From positions 1 to 64,000 of the forward strand of contig JAGBVU010000021.1 in the NCBI GenBank assembly GCA_017630155.1: a stretch of DNA of 64,000 nucleotides, read 5' to 3'. This stretch comes from Bacteroidales bacterium (lineage in GTDB: Bacteria > Bacteroidota > Bacteroidia > Bacteroidales > UBA932). The position numbers and the translations under genes are program-made. This document shows, one piece after another, positions 1 to 7,640 of the stretch; positions within the stretch are counted from its first letter, which is position 1; every line of letters begins with the position of its first letter. Below the pieces are notes generated by a model, which was not told the origin of the DNA, ran no database searches, and saw only the letters and a program-made list of their open reading frames with translations.

Positions 1-53
1 GAACAAAATAAAGACAGTCAGGTCCGTTTGAATACAGCAAATTTGGAGCAAAT

Positions 54-92
54 TAAAAAAAATCGCCCTCCTAGATATCTAGAAGGGCGATT
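54..92 (-). terminator. Intrinsic terminator of tRNA-Leu
   Basis: On the minus strand, just downstream of the tRNA, a 9-bp stem (61-69 with 84-92) encloses a second palindrome (CTAGATATCTAG). It is followed by a run of eight T residues. The position and shape fit a Rho-independent terminator for the tRNA transcript. Confidence 0.8.
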
Positions 93-93
93 G

Positions 94-182
94 TGGTGCC
101 TCGGACGGGAATCGAACCCGTACGGACATTGCTGTCCACAGGATTTTAAGTCCTGCGTGTCTACCTATTCCACCACTCGAGC
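94..182 (-). tRNA. tRNA-Leu (anticodon UAA)
   Basis: Read on the minus strand, the sequence folds as a class II tRNA. It has a D-arm with GGTAGAC, an anticodon loop CTTAAAA (anticodon UAA), a long variable arm, a T-arm with loop TTCGATT closed by ACGGG/CCCGT, and an encoded CCA end. The long variable arm and the anticodon identify leucine. The acceptor stem is poor: GCTCGAG against CCGAGGC gives only G1-C72, C2-G71, U3-G70 and G7-C66 without gaps, or five to six pairs if one base is bulged on each side. It has its own promoter and terminator. Confidence 0.88.
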
Positions 183-201
183 ATCCTCATGTAGAGAAAT
201 A

Positions 202-231
202 CAAAATTATGCTCTTTTTCTTAATTATCAA
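202..231 (-). promoter_or_regulatory. Bacteroidota promoter of tRNA-Leu
   Basis: On the minus strand, TTG (229-231) is followed after 19 bp by TAATTTTG (202-209). This matches the Bacteroidota primary-sigma consensus TTG-N19-21-TAnnTTTG. It lies about 20 bp upstream of the mature tRNA 5' end. Confidence 0.8.
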
Positions 232-244
232 AAATTAAAATTAG

Positions 245-252
245 TATCTTTG
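245..252 (+). promoter_or_regulatory. -7 box for the GNAT-like gene
   Basis: TATCTTTG matches TAnnTTTG and lies 30 bp before the ATG at 283. I see no clear TTG at the expected -33 distance, so confidence is moderate. It is divergent from the tRNA-Leu promoter. Confidence 0.55.
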
Positions 253-282
253 TGTACTAACTTAAACCTAAAACTGATATAA

Positions 283-1440
283 ATGGTAACTGTTTCCACT
301 GTCAAAACCAAAAAAGAACTAGAATCTTTTATCAGATTTCCCGAAGAATTATACAAGAACCACCCACTTTGGGTACCCCCTCTCAGAATGGATGAGAGAA
401 ACACTCTGAAGAAGAGTGCCCCTGCATTCAGACATTGTGATGCAGAGTATTTCCTGGCCTATAAGGATGGCAAAATTGCAGGCAGGGTAGCTGCCATCAT
501 TAATCACGTAGCCAATACAGACTGGAAAGAGAAGGTGGTGAGATTTGGTTGGATCGATTTTATAGATGATTATGAGGTCTCAGCCGCTTTGATCAAGGCA
601 GTTGTGGATTGGGGAAAAGAGAGGGGGATGGAGTATGTCAAGGGTCCGCTCGGCTTCTCCGATATGGATAAGGAGGGCCTTCTTGTGGAGGGCTTTGACA
701 AATTGCCCTCAATCACCTGCATCTACAATTATCCCTACTATGTGGACCATATAGAGAAGCTCGGCTTTTCAAAGGATATTGACTGGACTCAGGATATTAT
801 GGATGTCCCTGTGACCCTTTCCGACAAGATGATGAGATTTGAGGAGATAATCAAGGAAAGGTATGGTTACACCGTGATGTATCCCAAAAGGAACTCAGAG
901 TACCGTAAGAGGGGGCAGGAGATATTTGATGTCATGAACAGGGCATTCTCTGTCCTGTATGAATATTCAAGACTCAATGATGAGCAGATCAGGGATTATG
1001 TGAACCAGTATCTCCCATTTGTAAGCAGGGATCTGGTATGTATCATCCTTGACAAAAACGACAGGATTGTGGCGTTTGCTGTCACTATACCATCCCTTTC
1101 AAAAGCTTTCAAGAAAGCCAACGGCAAACTCTTTCCATTCGGTTTTATCCATATTTTAAGGGCATTGAAGAAGAATGACCTGCTGGAGGCTCTCATGATA
1201 GGTGTGGACCCTGAACATCAGGGAAAAGGGCTGAATGCCATTATATTCAACCATATCCGTAAGGGGGCACAGAAGTTTGGGCTGAAAAAGATGGTCATGA
1301 ACCCCCGATTGGAGACCAATAAGAAGGTTCGCGCCATCTTTGATGAGTTCAATCCTCAGATTTATATGCGCAGGAGGTGCTATAAGGCAAACTTGAGCAC
1401 TGTCGAGCAGACCATCTCCACATCCTCTTCGCAGATGTAG
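283..1440 (+). CDS. Conserved GNAT-like N-acetyltransferase family protein
   Basis: This 385-aa protein is of a type common in Bacteroidota. The N-terminal part carries motifs such as LWVPPLRMDE and YFLAYKDGKIAGRVA. A central GPLGFSDMDKEG stretch follows, and a second GNAT-like segment near residues 300-350 has GVDPEHQGKGLNAIIF, which resembles the acetyl-CoA pyrophosphate-binding loop (Q/RxxGxG/A). No signal peptide or membrane segment is visible, so it should be cytoplasmic. The substrate is unknown. Its 3' end overlaps the 3' end of the convergent wbpE gene by 61 bp. The ATG at 283 lies 30 bp after a -7 box. The fold is well supported; the function is not. Confidence 0.8.
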   Translation: MVTVSTVKTKKELESFIRFPEELYKNHPLWVPPLRMDERNTLKKSAPAFRHCDAEYFLAYKDGKIAGRVAAIINHVANTDWKEKVVRFGWIDFIDDYEVSAALIKAVVDWGKERGMEYVKGPLGFSDMDKEGLLVEGFDKLPSITCIYNYPYYVDHIEKLGFSKDIDWTQDIMDVPVTLSDKMMRFEEIIKERYGYTVMYPKRNSEYRKRGQEIFDVMNRAFSVLYEYSRLNDEQIRDYVNQYLPFVSRDLVCIILDKNDRIVAFAVTIPSLSKAFKKANGKLFPFGFIHILRALKKNDLLEALMIGVDPEHQGKGLNAIIFNHIRKGAQKFGLKKMVMNPRLETNKKVRAIFDEFNPQIYMRRRCYKANLSTVEQTISTSSSQM

Positions 1441-2510
1441 GGGTGAATAGGGAGCGAAAGCACCCTTTCACATAGAGAGGCAGCAACGGGGCATAGATCT
1501 TCGGCATATGGGCCGTAAGGGATATGCGCCGTTTGTTTGTGCATAGGGGTAGGGTAATATACCATAGAGGGAATCCCTGCCTCTTTAAGGGCAGCCTGTA
1601 GTGCGTCCCGTGTAGCGCGATCTTTAAGTTTGATGGTGTATTGTGCCCAGCTCGAGTAGTATCCTTCAGGAATGACAGGTGTTTCCACTTTGCCAGAGAG
1701 TCTTTCGGTATACATTGCGGCAGCTTTGTTTACTGCTTCAAGCTCATATTTGTGGAATGCTTTGAATTTTACTTTAAGGATAGCTGCCTGAAGGGTGTCA
1801 AGACGGGAGTTTACACCAATGCGGACATTGTCATATTTAAAGCTCCCTTTGCCGTGTACGCGGAATGAGTCCGCTAGGGCAGCATATTCGTCATTGTCGG
1901 TAAAGATGGCACCGCCGTCGCCGTAGCAGCCGAGAGGTTTGGCAGGGAAGAACGAAGTGGTGCTGATGTCACCGAAGCCGCAGGCCTTTTTGCCGTCAAG
2001 GGCGCCACCAAATCCCTGGGCACCATCCTCAATTATTTTGAGACCATATTTCTGCGCTACTTCGCAAATTGCTTTATAGTTGGCAGGGAGACCGAAAAGG
2101 TCCACTGCGATGACAGCTTTTGGGGTAAATTGTCCTTGGGCAATAACCTCCTGCACTTTGGATTCAAGATCTGCTGATGAGATATTGAATGTATCCTCTT
2201 CCACATCCACAAATACAGGGCGGGCACCCTCCAGTGATACCACTTCTGCAGAGGCGAAGAATGTGAAATCTGGGACGAAAACTGCGTCACCAGCACCCAC
2301 TCCCAGCACTTTAAGTGCAATGGTGAGGGCATCGGTACCGTTTCCGCAGCTGACGCAATGCTTTACCCCTACATAAGCGGCAAGCTCTGCTTCCAGCTCT
2401 TTTACAGGTTTGCCCATGATGTAGGCACTCGATGCTGCAACATCGATCATTGCCTGGTCTATATCTTTTTTAAGAACTTCGTATTGTTTTTTTAGATCTC
2501 TGAACTGCAT
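1380..2510 (-). CDS. wbpE: DegT/DnrJ/EryC1-family sugar aminotransferase (WbpE-like)
   Basis: This 376-aa PLP-dependent aminotransferase is of the DegT/DnrJ/EryC1/StrS family. It has the SCGNGTDAL motif near residue 55, an EDGAQ motif near 161 and the Schiff-base lysine in FFPAKPLG (Lys191). The start MQFRDLKKQY is chosen over an upstream in-frame start because it sits 2 bp after the upstream stop and matches the family N-terminus. With its neighbours it should convert the 3-keto sugar nucleotide to UDP-GlcNAc(3NH2)A. It is the last gene of the wbpB-wbpD-wbpE operon. Assignment to this pathway rather than another amino-sugar route rests on the neighbouring oxidoreductase and acetyltransferase. 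Confidence 0.85.
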   Translation of the reverse strand: MQFRDLKKQYEVLKKDIDQAMIDVAASSAYIMGKPVKELEAELAAYVGVKHCVSCGNGTDALTIALKVLGVGAGDAVFVPDFTFFASAEVVSLEGARPVFVDVEEDTFNISSADLESKVQEVIAQGQFTPKAVIAVDLFGLPANYKAICEVAQKYGLKIIEDGAQGFGGALDGKKACGFGDISTTSFFPAKPLGCYGDGGAIFTDNDEYAALADSFRVHGKGSFKYDNVRIGVNSRLDTLQAAILKVKFKAFHKYELEAVNKAAAMYTERLSGKVETPVIPEGYYSSWAQYTIKLKDRATRDALQAALKEAGIPSMVYYPTPMHKQTAHIPYGPYAEDLCPVAASLCERVLSLPIHPYICEEDVEMVCSTVLKFAL

Positions 2511-2512
2511 AA

Positions 2513-3073
2513 TTAAATCTTGCTTAGAAGGTTTTCTGAAAGGGCATATTTCCTGCCGCACTGGCACTCAAGTGATTCATCAAGTCTGGCTCCGCATTCG
2601 CAAACCCATCCTATCTGACGGGCAGGGACTCCGGCCATAAGGGCATAGTCAGGGACATCCTTTGTTACTACTGCTCCTGCAGCAATAAGGGCACTGCGCC
2701 CCACTGTATGGCCGCATACGACTGTGCAATTGGCACCAAGTGATGCACCCTCCTTGACAAGTGTGCGGGTGTATACCCCGTGAACAGGGAAATGGGCACG
2801 TGGGGTAGGGACATTGGTGAATACGCAGGATGGACCGCAGAAGACATTGTCCTCAAGCTCTACCCCTTCATATACAGAAACATTGTTCTGGATACGGACG
2901 CCGTTCCCTATTTTGACGTTGTTGGCGATATTGACATTCTGTCCAAGAGAGCATTTCTCACCGAGGGTTGCCCCCTTCTGCACGTGGCAGAAGTGCCATA
3001 TTTTGGTCCCTGCGCCGATGGTGACATTCTCATCGACGTAGCTTGATTCGTGTACGAAATAGTTATGTTCCAT
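2513..3073 (-). CDS. wbpD: Left-handed beta-helix sugar N-acetyltransferase (WbpD-like)
   Basis: This 186-aa protein is dominated by hexapeptide repeats ([19 protein letters not shown] and following), typical of trimeric left-handed beta-helix acyltransferases. In the WbpD/WlbB family the enzyme acetylates the 3-amino group of UDP-GlcNAc(3NH2)A. A cysteine-rich tail ([16 protein letters not shown], residues about 157-172) may bind metal. The ATG at 3073 is one base past the wbpB stop, and the stop is 2 bp from the wbpE start, so the three genes are tightly coupled. Confidence 0.85.
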   Translation of the reverse strand: MEHNYFVHESSYVDENVTIGAGTKIWHFCHVQKGATLGEKCSLGQNVNIANNVKIGNGVRIQNNVSVYEGVELEDNVFCGPSCVFTNVPTPRAHFPVHGVYTRTLVKEGASLGANCTVVCGHTVGRSALIAAGAVVTKDVPDYALMAGVPARQIGWVCECGARLDESLECQCGRKYALSENLLSKI

Positions 3074-3074
3074 T

Positions 3075-4034
3075 TTACCTGTTGTTCTTTATCATATTCT
3101 CCACCGCCTCAAGTACCCTTACTACCTCAAGTCCGTTCTCCCCTGTGTTTATCTCTATGGTAGAGTCAAGGTGCTCCACGAAATACTTCAATTCCTCCTC
3201 GAGGGGCATTTTCTTTTCATATTCTATTGTCTCGTCAGGCTCTTCCACCTTTACGGGGACGCCGTTTTCGAAATCTATCCTTTTGTTGTAGAAGTGGATC
3301 TCTTTCTCTTTGGTGGAGTCGTCAAATGATATCATACCCTTGCTTCCCACAACCACCAGCAGCTGCTCCTTGAAAGGGTGGAGCCATGATACGAAGATAT
3401 GTGCACTCACTCCGTCGGGGTAGTCAAATTGGGTCATAGTGGTGTCGTACACCTTATTCTGGAGAAATTTGGCCCCCTTTGCCTCGATTCTGGTCGCTTT
3501 GGCCCCTACAAGATAGTCAAGTACAGATATGTCGTGAGGGGCAAATGATGAGAATACACTCTCTTCGGTGCGGACAGTGCCGAGATTCAGACGGGTGGAG
3601 TATATGTAGAAAAGTTTGCCGATCTTGCCGGAGGTTATTGTCTCCTTTATCTTCCTGATGGCCGGGTGGAAAAGGAGGATGTGCCCCACCATAAGGCGTG
3701 AGCCCGATTTTTTGGCCTCTGCTACAAGGATTTCAGACTCCTCGGAGGTGAGGGTCATCGGTTTCTCAATCATGATGTTCATCCCTTTGCGGATAATTTT
3801 GAGGGCAATCTCGAAATGGCTCTCTGCCGGAGTGGCGAGGGTGTATCCGTCGTAGGCAGCTTCAATGGCCTCATCTACTGATGAGTGACCTATGGTGCCG
3901 GGATAAGCGGCTATATGTTCCTGAAGTTTGGTGGGATTGGCCTCTGCTATAGCAGCCAGATAACCCAGTTGATGGAGTGTACGGATGTGGTTTTTACCCC
4001 ATCGGCCACCCCCAATGACACAAATTCTCTTCAT
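3075..4034 (-). CDS. wbpB: Gfo/Idh/MocA-family sugar-nucleotide 3-dehydrogenase (WbpB-like)
   Basis: This 319-aa protein has an N-terminal Rossmann NAD-binding motif ([13 protein letters not shown]) and the Gfo/Idh/MocA signature with EKPMT near residue 90. WbpB/WlbA enzymes oxidise C3 of UDP-GlcNAcA to the 3-keto sugar, which the WbpE partner aminates and WbpD acetylates. First gene of the cassette; its promoter region is shared back-to-back with pheS. The upstream 6-dehydrogenase (WbpA) and the downstream epimerase (WbpI) are not in the window. Confidence 0.85.
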   Translation of the reverse strand: MKRICVIGGGRWGKNHIRTLHQLGYLAAIAEANPTKLQEHIAAYPGTIGHSSVDEAIEAAYDGYTLATPAESHFEIALKIIRKGMNIMIEKPMTLTSEESEILVAEAKKSGSRLMVGHILLFHPAIRKIKETITSGKIGKLFYIYSTRLNLGTVRTEESVFSSFAPHDISVLDYLVGAKATRIEAKGAKFLQNKVYDTTMTQFDYPDGVSAHIFVSWLHPFKEQLLVVVGSKGMISFDDSTKEKEIHFYNKRIDFENGVPVKVEEPDETIEYEKKMPLEEELKYFVEHLDSTIEINTGENGLEVVRVLEAVENMIKNNR

Positions 4035-4060
4035 TCTCTACAAATCTTCGTTAGATTTTA

Positions 4061-4078
4061 CAAAAGTAATTAAATTTG
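4061..4078. promoter_or_regulatory. Back-to-back -7 boxes for wbpB (-) and pheS (+)
   Basis: The minus-strand box TACTTTTG (4061-4068) and the plus-strand box TAAATTTG (4071-4078) are separated by 2 bp. Both match TAnnTTTG. The two polymerase footprints would overlap, so the divergent promoters probably compete. Confidence 0.7.
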
Positions 4079-4095
4079 CAGAAATTTTGAGAAAG

Positions 4096-5121
4096 ATGAA
4101 AGAAAGAATAGAAGCCCTCCTAAAGGAGATCGAAGAGTACAAAGACAAGAAAGAGTCTGAGATTGAAGAGATCCGTGTGAAACTGCTCGGTAAGAAAGGT
4201 GAGATTACCCAGTTGTTCGATGAGTTCCGCAATGTCCTTCCAGAGCAGAAAAGGGAGTTTGGTCAGAAATTGAACCAACTCAAAAATGCTGCTGCCCAGA
4301 AGATTGAGGAGTTGAAAAATATGGCAGCCGAGTCATCAGAGGCATCTTCTGCTTCTTTCGATATCACCAAGCCTGGTGATGCCCACGAGGTGGGTACACG
4401 TCACCCGATTTCTATCACCCGTGAGGAGATTATCAATATTTTCAAGAAACTTGGTTACGCTGTTGCTGAGGGTCCTGAAATTGAGGATGACAAGCACGTC
4501 TTTGAATCACTCAACTTCCCACCTGAGCACCCGGCAAGGGATATGCAGGATACTTTCTTTGTCTCTACAGGATATAATCCTATCCTGCTCCGTACACACA
4601 CAAGTTCTATCCAGGTGCGTACCATGGAAAATGTGAAGCCCCCTATCAGAGTTATCTGTCCTGGTAGAGTGTTCAGAAACGAGGCCATCTCTGCACGTGC
4701 ACACTGTATCTTCCATCAGGTGGAGGGCCTTTATATCGACAAGAATGTCTCTTTCGCAGATTTGAAGCAGGCCATCCTTATGTTTGTTAGGGAGTTCTTC
4801 GGTGAGAATGCACAGATCAGGATGCGTCCTTCATATTTCCCATTTACCGAGCCAAGTGCGGAGGTGGATGTAAGCTGTAATATCTGCGGCGGTAAAGGTT
4901 GTAACATCTGTAAAGGAACCGGTTGGCTTGAGATCCTCGGTTGCGGTATGGTGGACCCCAATGTTCTTGAGGCTTGCGGCATCGACAGCAAGGAGTATTC
5001 GGGCTTTGCATTCGGTATGGGTGTGGAGAGAATCGCTATGCTTAAGTGGCAAGTGAAGGATTTGCGCCTCTATTTTGAGAATGATGCGAGGTTTTTGAAG
5101 GAATTTGAGACTTGTTTGTAA
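4096..5121 (+). CDS. pheS: Phenylalanine-tRNA ligase alpha subunit
   Basis: This 341-aa class II aminoacyl-tRNA synthetase subunit is of usual length. The N-terminal ~90 residues are coiled-coil (MKERIEALLKEIEEYK). The catalytic core follows with HPARDMQDTF and LLRTHTSSIQVRTM, the IxCPGRVFRNE motif 2 and FGMGVERIAML motif 3. A CxxC-type insertion (CNICGGKGCNIC) is common in this subunit. It pairs with PheT, not in this window, to charge tRNA-Phe in the cytoplasm. The ATG at 4096 is preferred because it lies 17 bp after a -7 box and begins the family N-terminus. Confidence 0.97.
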   Translation: MKERIEALLKEIEEYKDKKESEIEEIRVKLLGKKGEITQLFDEFRNVLPEQKREFGQKLNQLKNAAAQKIEELKNMAAESSEASSASFDITKPGDAHEVGTRHPISITREEIINIFKKLGYAVAEGPEIEDDKHVFESLNFPPEHPARDMQDTFFVSTGYNPILLRTHTSSIQVRTMENVKPPIRVICPGRVFRNEAISARAHCIFHQVEGLYIDKNVSFADLKQAILMFVREFFGENAQIRMRPSYFPFTEPSAEVDVSCNICGGKGCNICKGTGWLEILGCGMVDPNVLEACGIDSKEYSGFAFGMGVERIAMLKWQVKDLRLYFENDARFLKEFETCL

Positions 5122-5149
5122 AAAAATTGCAAAAAAGTTTAAATAAAAT

Positions 5150-5179
5150 TTGGAGTTTCAAAAAAGTTGCGTACTTTTG
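5150..5179 (+). promoter_or_regulatory. Promoter of tRNA-Gly
   Basis: TTG (5150-5152), a 19-bp spacer and TACTTTTG (5172-5179) form a full Bacteroidota promoter ending 12 bp before the mature tRNA-Gly. Confidence 0.85.
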
Positions 5180-5191
5180 CAATCCCAAAAC

Positions 5192-5264
<73 letters not shown>

Positions 5265-5267
5265 CAA

Positions 5268-5291
5268 AAGGTCAGCAGAAATGCTGACCTT
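5268..5291 (+). terminator. Hairpin directly after tRNA-Gly
   Basis: A perfect 10-bp stem (AAGGTCAGCA with TGCTGACCTT) has a GAAA tetraloop and begins 3 nt after the tRNA end. Only a weak T-run follows, so it may be a processing or 3'-protection hairpin as much as a terminator. Confidence 0.6.
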
Positions 5292-5333
5292 AAATTTTGA
5301 AAACATCACCCGACGGGGTATCTATATATGTCA

Positions 5334-5370
5334 GTCGTCCTTGTGCACAAGTGGCGGCTTTTTTATTTTT
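5334..5370 (+). terminator. Intrinsic terminator after tRNA-Gly
   Basis: A GC-rich stem (5334-5358, containing CTTGT/ACAAG) is followed by a T-rich run with one A. It lies between tRNA-Gly and the promoter of the next gene and is a stronger terminator than the hairpin before it. Confidence 0.7.
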
Positions 5371-5388
5371 ATACCCCAGAAGATTCAC

Positions 5389-5396
5389 TACCTTTG
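5389..5396 (+). promoter_or_regulatory. -7 box of the GNAT-lactonase gene
   Basis: TACCTTTG matches TAnnTTTG and lies 8 bp before the ATG at 5405, which implies a very short or absent 5' leader. Confidence 0.65.
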
Positions 5397-5404
5397 TTTG
5401 CATT

Positions 5405-6991
5405 ATGACCGGACAAATGCTACATCCACATTGTATTACTATCAGACATGCATCACCTGAGGATGCGGACCTTATTGCACTTGTGCTGGCAATGGCACTC
5501 GGTGGTGATGAGTCTCACCCGTTTTTCGAGATTTTTGCAGGATTGGCCCGAAGGGATGATACCCAGTACAGTTACCGCAATGCTCTGGTGGCTCTGGCAG
5601 ATGGAGAGCGAGCAGGTGCCATAGTGGGGTACGACGGAGCGAGGCTGCACGAACTCAGGGCGCCGATGGAGGAGATTCTCAGAAAACTGCACGGGGATGA
5701 CTTTGTTCTGGAGGAGGAGACCTCAGCAGGTGAGTTCTACCTCGATTCTGTGGCGGTACTTCCTCAGTTCAAAGGTTTGGGTGTGGGGAGGATGCTTATC
5801 GGGAGGATGTCAGAAAGGGCATTTGCCGAAGGCTTTGATAGGGTAGGGCTGATTGTCGATTTTGATAACACTAAAGCAGAGGCGCTCTACAGCGCAATGG
5901 GCTTCAGAAGGGTTAATCCTACCACATTTCTCGGTCACAGAATGTGGCATATGCAGTATGAGAGGGATATCCGTCTAGTGATAGGGGGGTATGGGGAGAA
6001 TATATACAGGGCTTTGTTCAACAATTACACAGGTGAGATTTCTATCTTAGGGAAAGCTTCTGCATCCAATGCTTCACACATAGTGGCACGTGGGGACAAT
6101 ATCTATACTTTCAGTGAGTCTGGATCAGATTCGAAGATTTACTCTTTCAAGGAGGGGGTCAGAAAAGAGATTCTATGCAGCGGAGATGATCCCTGTTTCA
6201 TCACCCTCACTCCGGACGACAGACATATCCTTACTGCAGACTATTCAGTGGGCTCTGTAAGCCTCTATCCCATTTCTGATGGAGAAGTGGAGGAGAGGGT
6301 TCAGAAATTGCAGTTTGAGGGTTTTGGCCCGGTAGCTAAACGTCAGCAGTCTCCCCATATTCATCAAGTCAGATTTCTCCCTAAGATGGAGGGAATGGAG
6401 GGGTATTGGATTTTGGCACCAGATCTCGGATCAGATAAGGTTAGGGTGATAAGATATATCCCAAATCGGGAAAATGGCCCTTTTTTGAGCCATTTTGGTG
6501 ACATCCCGTTCCCTCCGGGCAGTGGACCAAGGCACCTTGATTTTGATCCCGTAAAGGGGATGATGTATTGCCTTTCGGAGCTTTCAGGTGAGTTGTTTGT
6601 GTTTAAAATCTCAGCTGATGCCGGTGGCGAGCCTGTGTTTGAGCAGGTTCAGACAGTATTGGCCGATGAATGCCGTTCTGGAGGGAGCGGTGATATCCAT
6701 ATTCATCCCTCGGGCAAATATCTCTACACCTCGCATAGACTTAAAAATGATGGTTTGGCTGTATTCAGAGTTTGTGATGACGGAACTATCAGAAAGAGTG
6801 GATATGTTCACACGAAGGATCACCCGAGAAGTTTTCTCATCACCCCTGACGGACGTCACATTCTGGTGGCCAGCAAAAATGATCTCTCCATAGAGGTGTT
6901 TCTCGTAGATGGGGACGGAATGCCTGTCCCGACAGGTTGCATCGCTTCACTGTCGCCCGACGCCCCGACCGCTATTGCTATTTGTAAATAG
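5405..6991 (+). CDS. Fusion of GNAT acetyltransferase and lactonase-type beta-propeller
   Basis: This 528-aa two-domain protein has GNAT features in residues ~1-185: an N-terminal ITIRHASPEDADLI strand-helix, the acetyl-CoA loop in LPQFKGLGVGRML near 125-140, and NTKAEALYSAMGFRRV near 160. Residues ~190-528 resemble the seven-bladed 6-phosphogluconolactonase/YbhE-like family, with GGYGENIYR at the start, GSGPRHLDFDP and HPSGKYLYTSHR. The reading frame is unbroken across the junction, so this appears to be a genuine fusion. ATG 5405 is chosen because the -7 box overlaps any earlier start. Both domains look cytoplasmic. The substrate of neither domain can be read from the sequence. Confidence 0.85.
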   Translation: MTGQMLHPHCITIRHASPEDADLIALVLAMALGGDESHPFFEIFAGLARRDDTQYSYRNALVALADGERAGAIVGYDGARLHELRAPMEEILRKLHGDDFVLEEETSAGEFYLDSVAVLPQFKGLGVGRMLIGRMSERAFAEGFDRVGLIVDFDNTKAEALYSAMGFRRVNPTTFLGHRMWHMQYERDIRLVIGGYGENIYRALFNNYTGEISILGKASASNASHIVARGDNIYTFSESGSDSKIYSFKEGVRKEILCSGDDPCFITLTPDDRHILTADYSVGSVSLYPISDGEVEERVQKLQFEGFGPVAKRQQSPHIHQVRFLPKMEGMEGYWILAPDLGSDKVRVIRYIPNRENGPFLSHFGDIPFPPGSGPRHLDFDPVKGMMYCLSELSGELFVFKISADAGGEPVFEQVQTVLADECRSGGSGDIHIHPSGKYLYTSHRLKNDGLAVFRVCDDGTIRKSGYVHTKDHPRSFLITPDGRHILVASKNDLSIEVFLVDGDGMPVPTGCIASLSPDAPTAIAICK

Positions 6992-6997
6992 TGGTCT

Positions 6998-7303
6998 CTA
7001 CTCCTCTATAGTCTCCAGATAGAAGCTGACGGGGCGGAATCCATCATTGCAGGAGATCATGGCTGAGTGTGGGTCTCGCATCCATCCGTCGAAAAAATTT
7101 CCACCACCTTGGGCGAGTTCGGTGATGAATGGGAGCATGGTTTCCCATGCACTTGAGCACATCGAAGCGGGTTTTTCACAGTTTTCCACTATAAATGTCT
7201 GTCCCAGCTGCATATCACAGGCGTGTAGTATAGGGTTTTCATATTGTTCCATAAGGTCTGTGTATGAGGCCATTCTCATCACTGTGATTTTCACTTTTTT
7301 CAT
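6998..7303 (-). CDS. TIGR04076-family small protein
   Basis: This 101-aa protein matches the layout of the TIGR04076 family. It starts MKKVKITVM, followed by C-x-GQTFIVENCEKPASMC, a GGNFFDGW stretch and a final CNDGFRPVSFY strand. Several cysteines are conserved in the family; the function is unknown. The start at 7303 is chosen over the longer frame because the -7 box is at 7325-7332. It converges on the GNAT-lactonase gene with only 6 bp between the stops. Confidence 0.75.
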   Translation of the reverse strand: MKKVKITVMRMASYTDLMEQYENPILHACDMQLGQTFIVENCEKPASMCSSAWETMLPFITELAQGGGNFFDGWMRDPHSAMISCNDGFRPVSFYLETIEE

Positions 7304-7324
7304 GGTGTCCGCATTTTTATTACC

Positions 7325-7332
7325 CAAATTTA
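7325..7332 (-). promoter_or_regulatory. -7 box of the TIGR04076 gene
   Basis: TAAATTTG on the minus strand lies 21 bp upstream of the chosen ATG at 7303, and it excludes the longer in-frame start at 7354. Confidence 0.65.
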
Positions 7333-7418
7333 GAATTTTTATAACTTTTGGCAAACTCTTTGCAAGATGTTATTATGAATGATTTTTGAAATAAGTTATA
7401 GTTTAGTTTAGATTAGTT

Positions 7419-7583
7419 ATGGACAAGTATGAATGCTTGATGTGCGGTTGGATTTATGATCCGGAGAAGGGGGATCCAGATGGGGGAATTAGACCCGGGA
7501 CACCCTTCGAGAAGATCCCAGATAATTGGATATGTCCATTATGTGGGGTAACAAAAGAAGACTTTATAAAAGTTGAAAAATGA
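7419..7583 (+). CDS. Rubredoxin
   Basis: This 54-aa protein has the full rubredoxin signature: [17 protein letters not shown] carries the first CxxCG pair and [13 protein letters not shown] carries the second. The length is that of a classical single-domain rubredoxin. It binds one iron through four cysteines and acts as a small cytoplasmic electron carrier, often in oxygen or peroxide detoxification in anaerobes. It is monocistronic, ending at a strong bidirectional hairpin. No partner oxidoreductase is adjacent. Confidence 0.95.
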   Translation: MDKYECLMCGWIYDPEKGDPDGGIRPGTPFEKIPDNWICPLCGVTKEDFIKVEK

Positions 7584-7605
7584 TTTTTTATTGGTTAATA
7601 AATTT

Positions 7606-7640
7606 AAAAGGGGTGACAGTTTCGAGTCACCCCTTTTTTG
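7606..7640. terminator. Bidirectional terminator between rubredoxin and metalloprotease
   Basis: A perfect 12-bp stem (AAAAGGGGTGAC with GTCACCCCTTTT) has an 8-nt loop and an A-run on one side and a T-run on the other. It lies exactly between two convergent stops and can terminate both transcripts. Confidence 0.9.

Noticed and set aside
28..282. 84-aa open frame at the left edge
   Set aside because: It runs over the tRNA-Leu gene and its terminator on the other strand and has no protein-like features.
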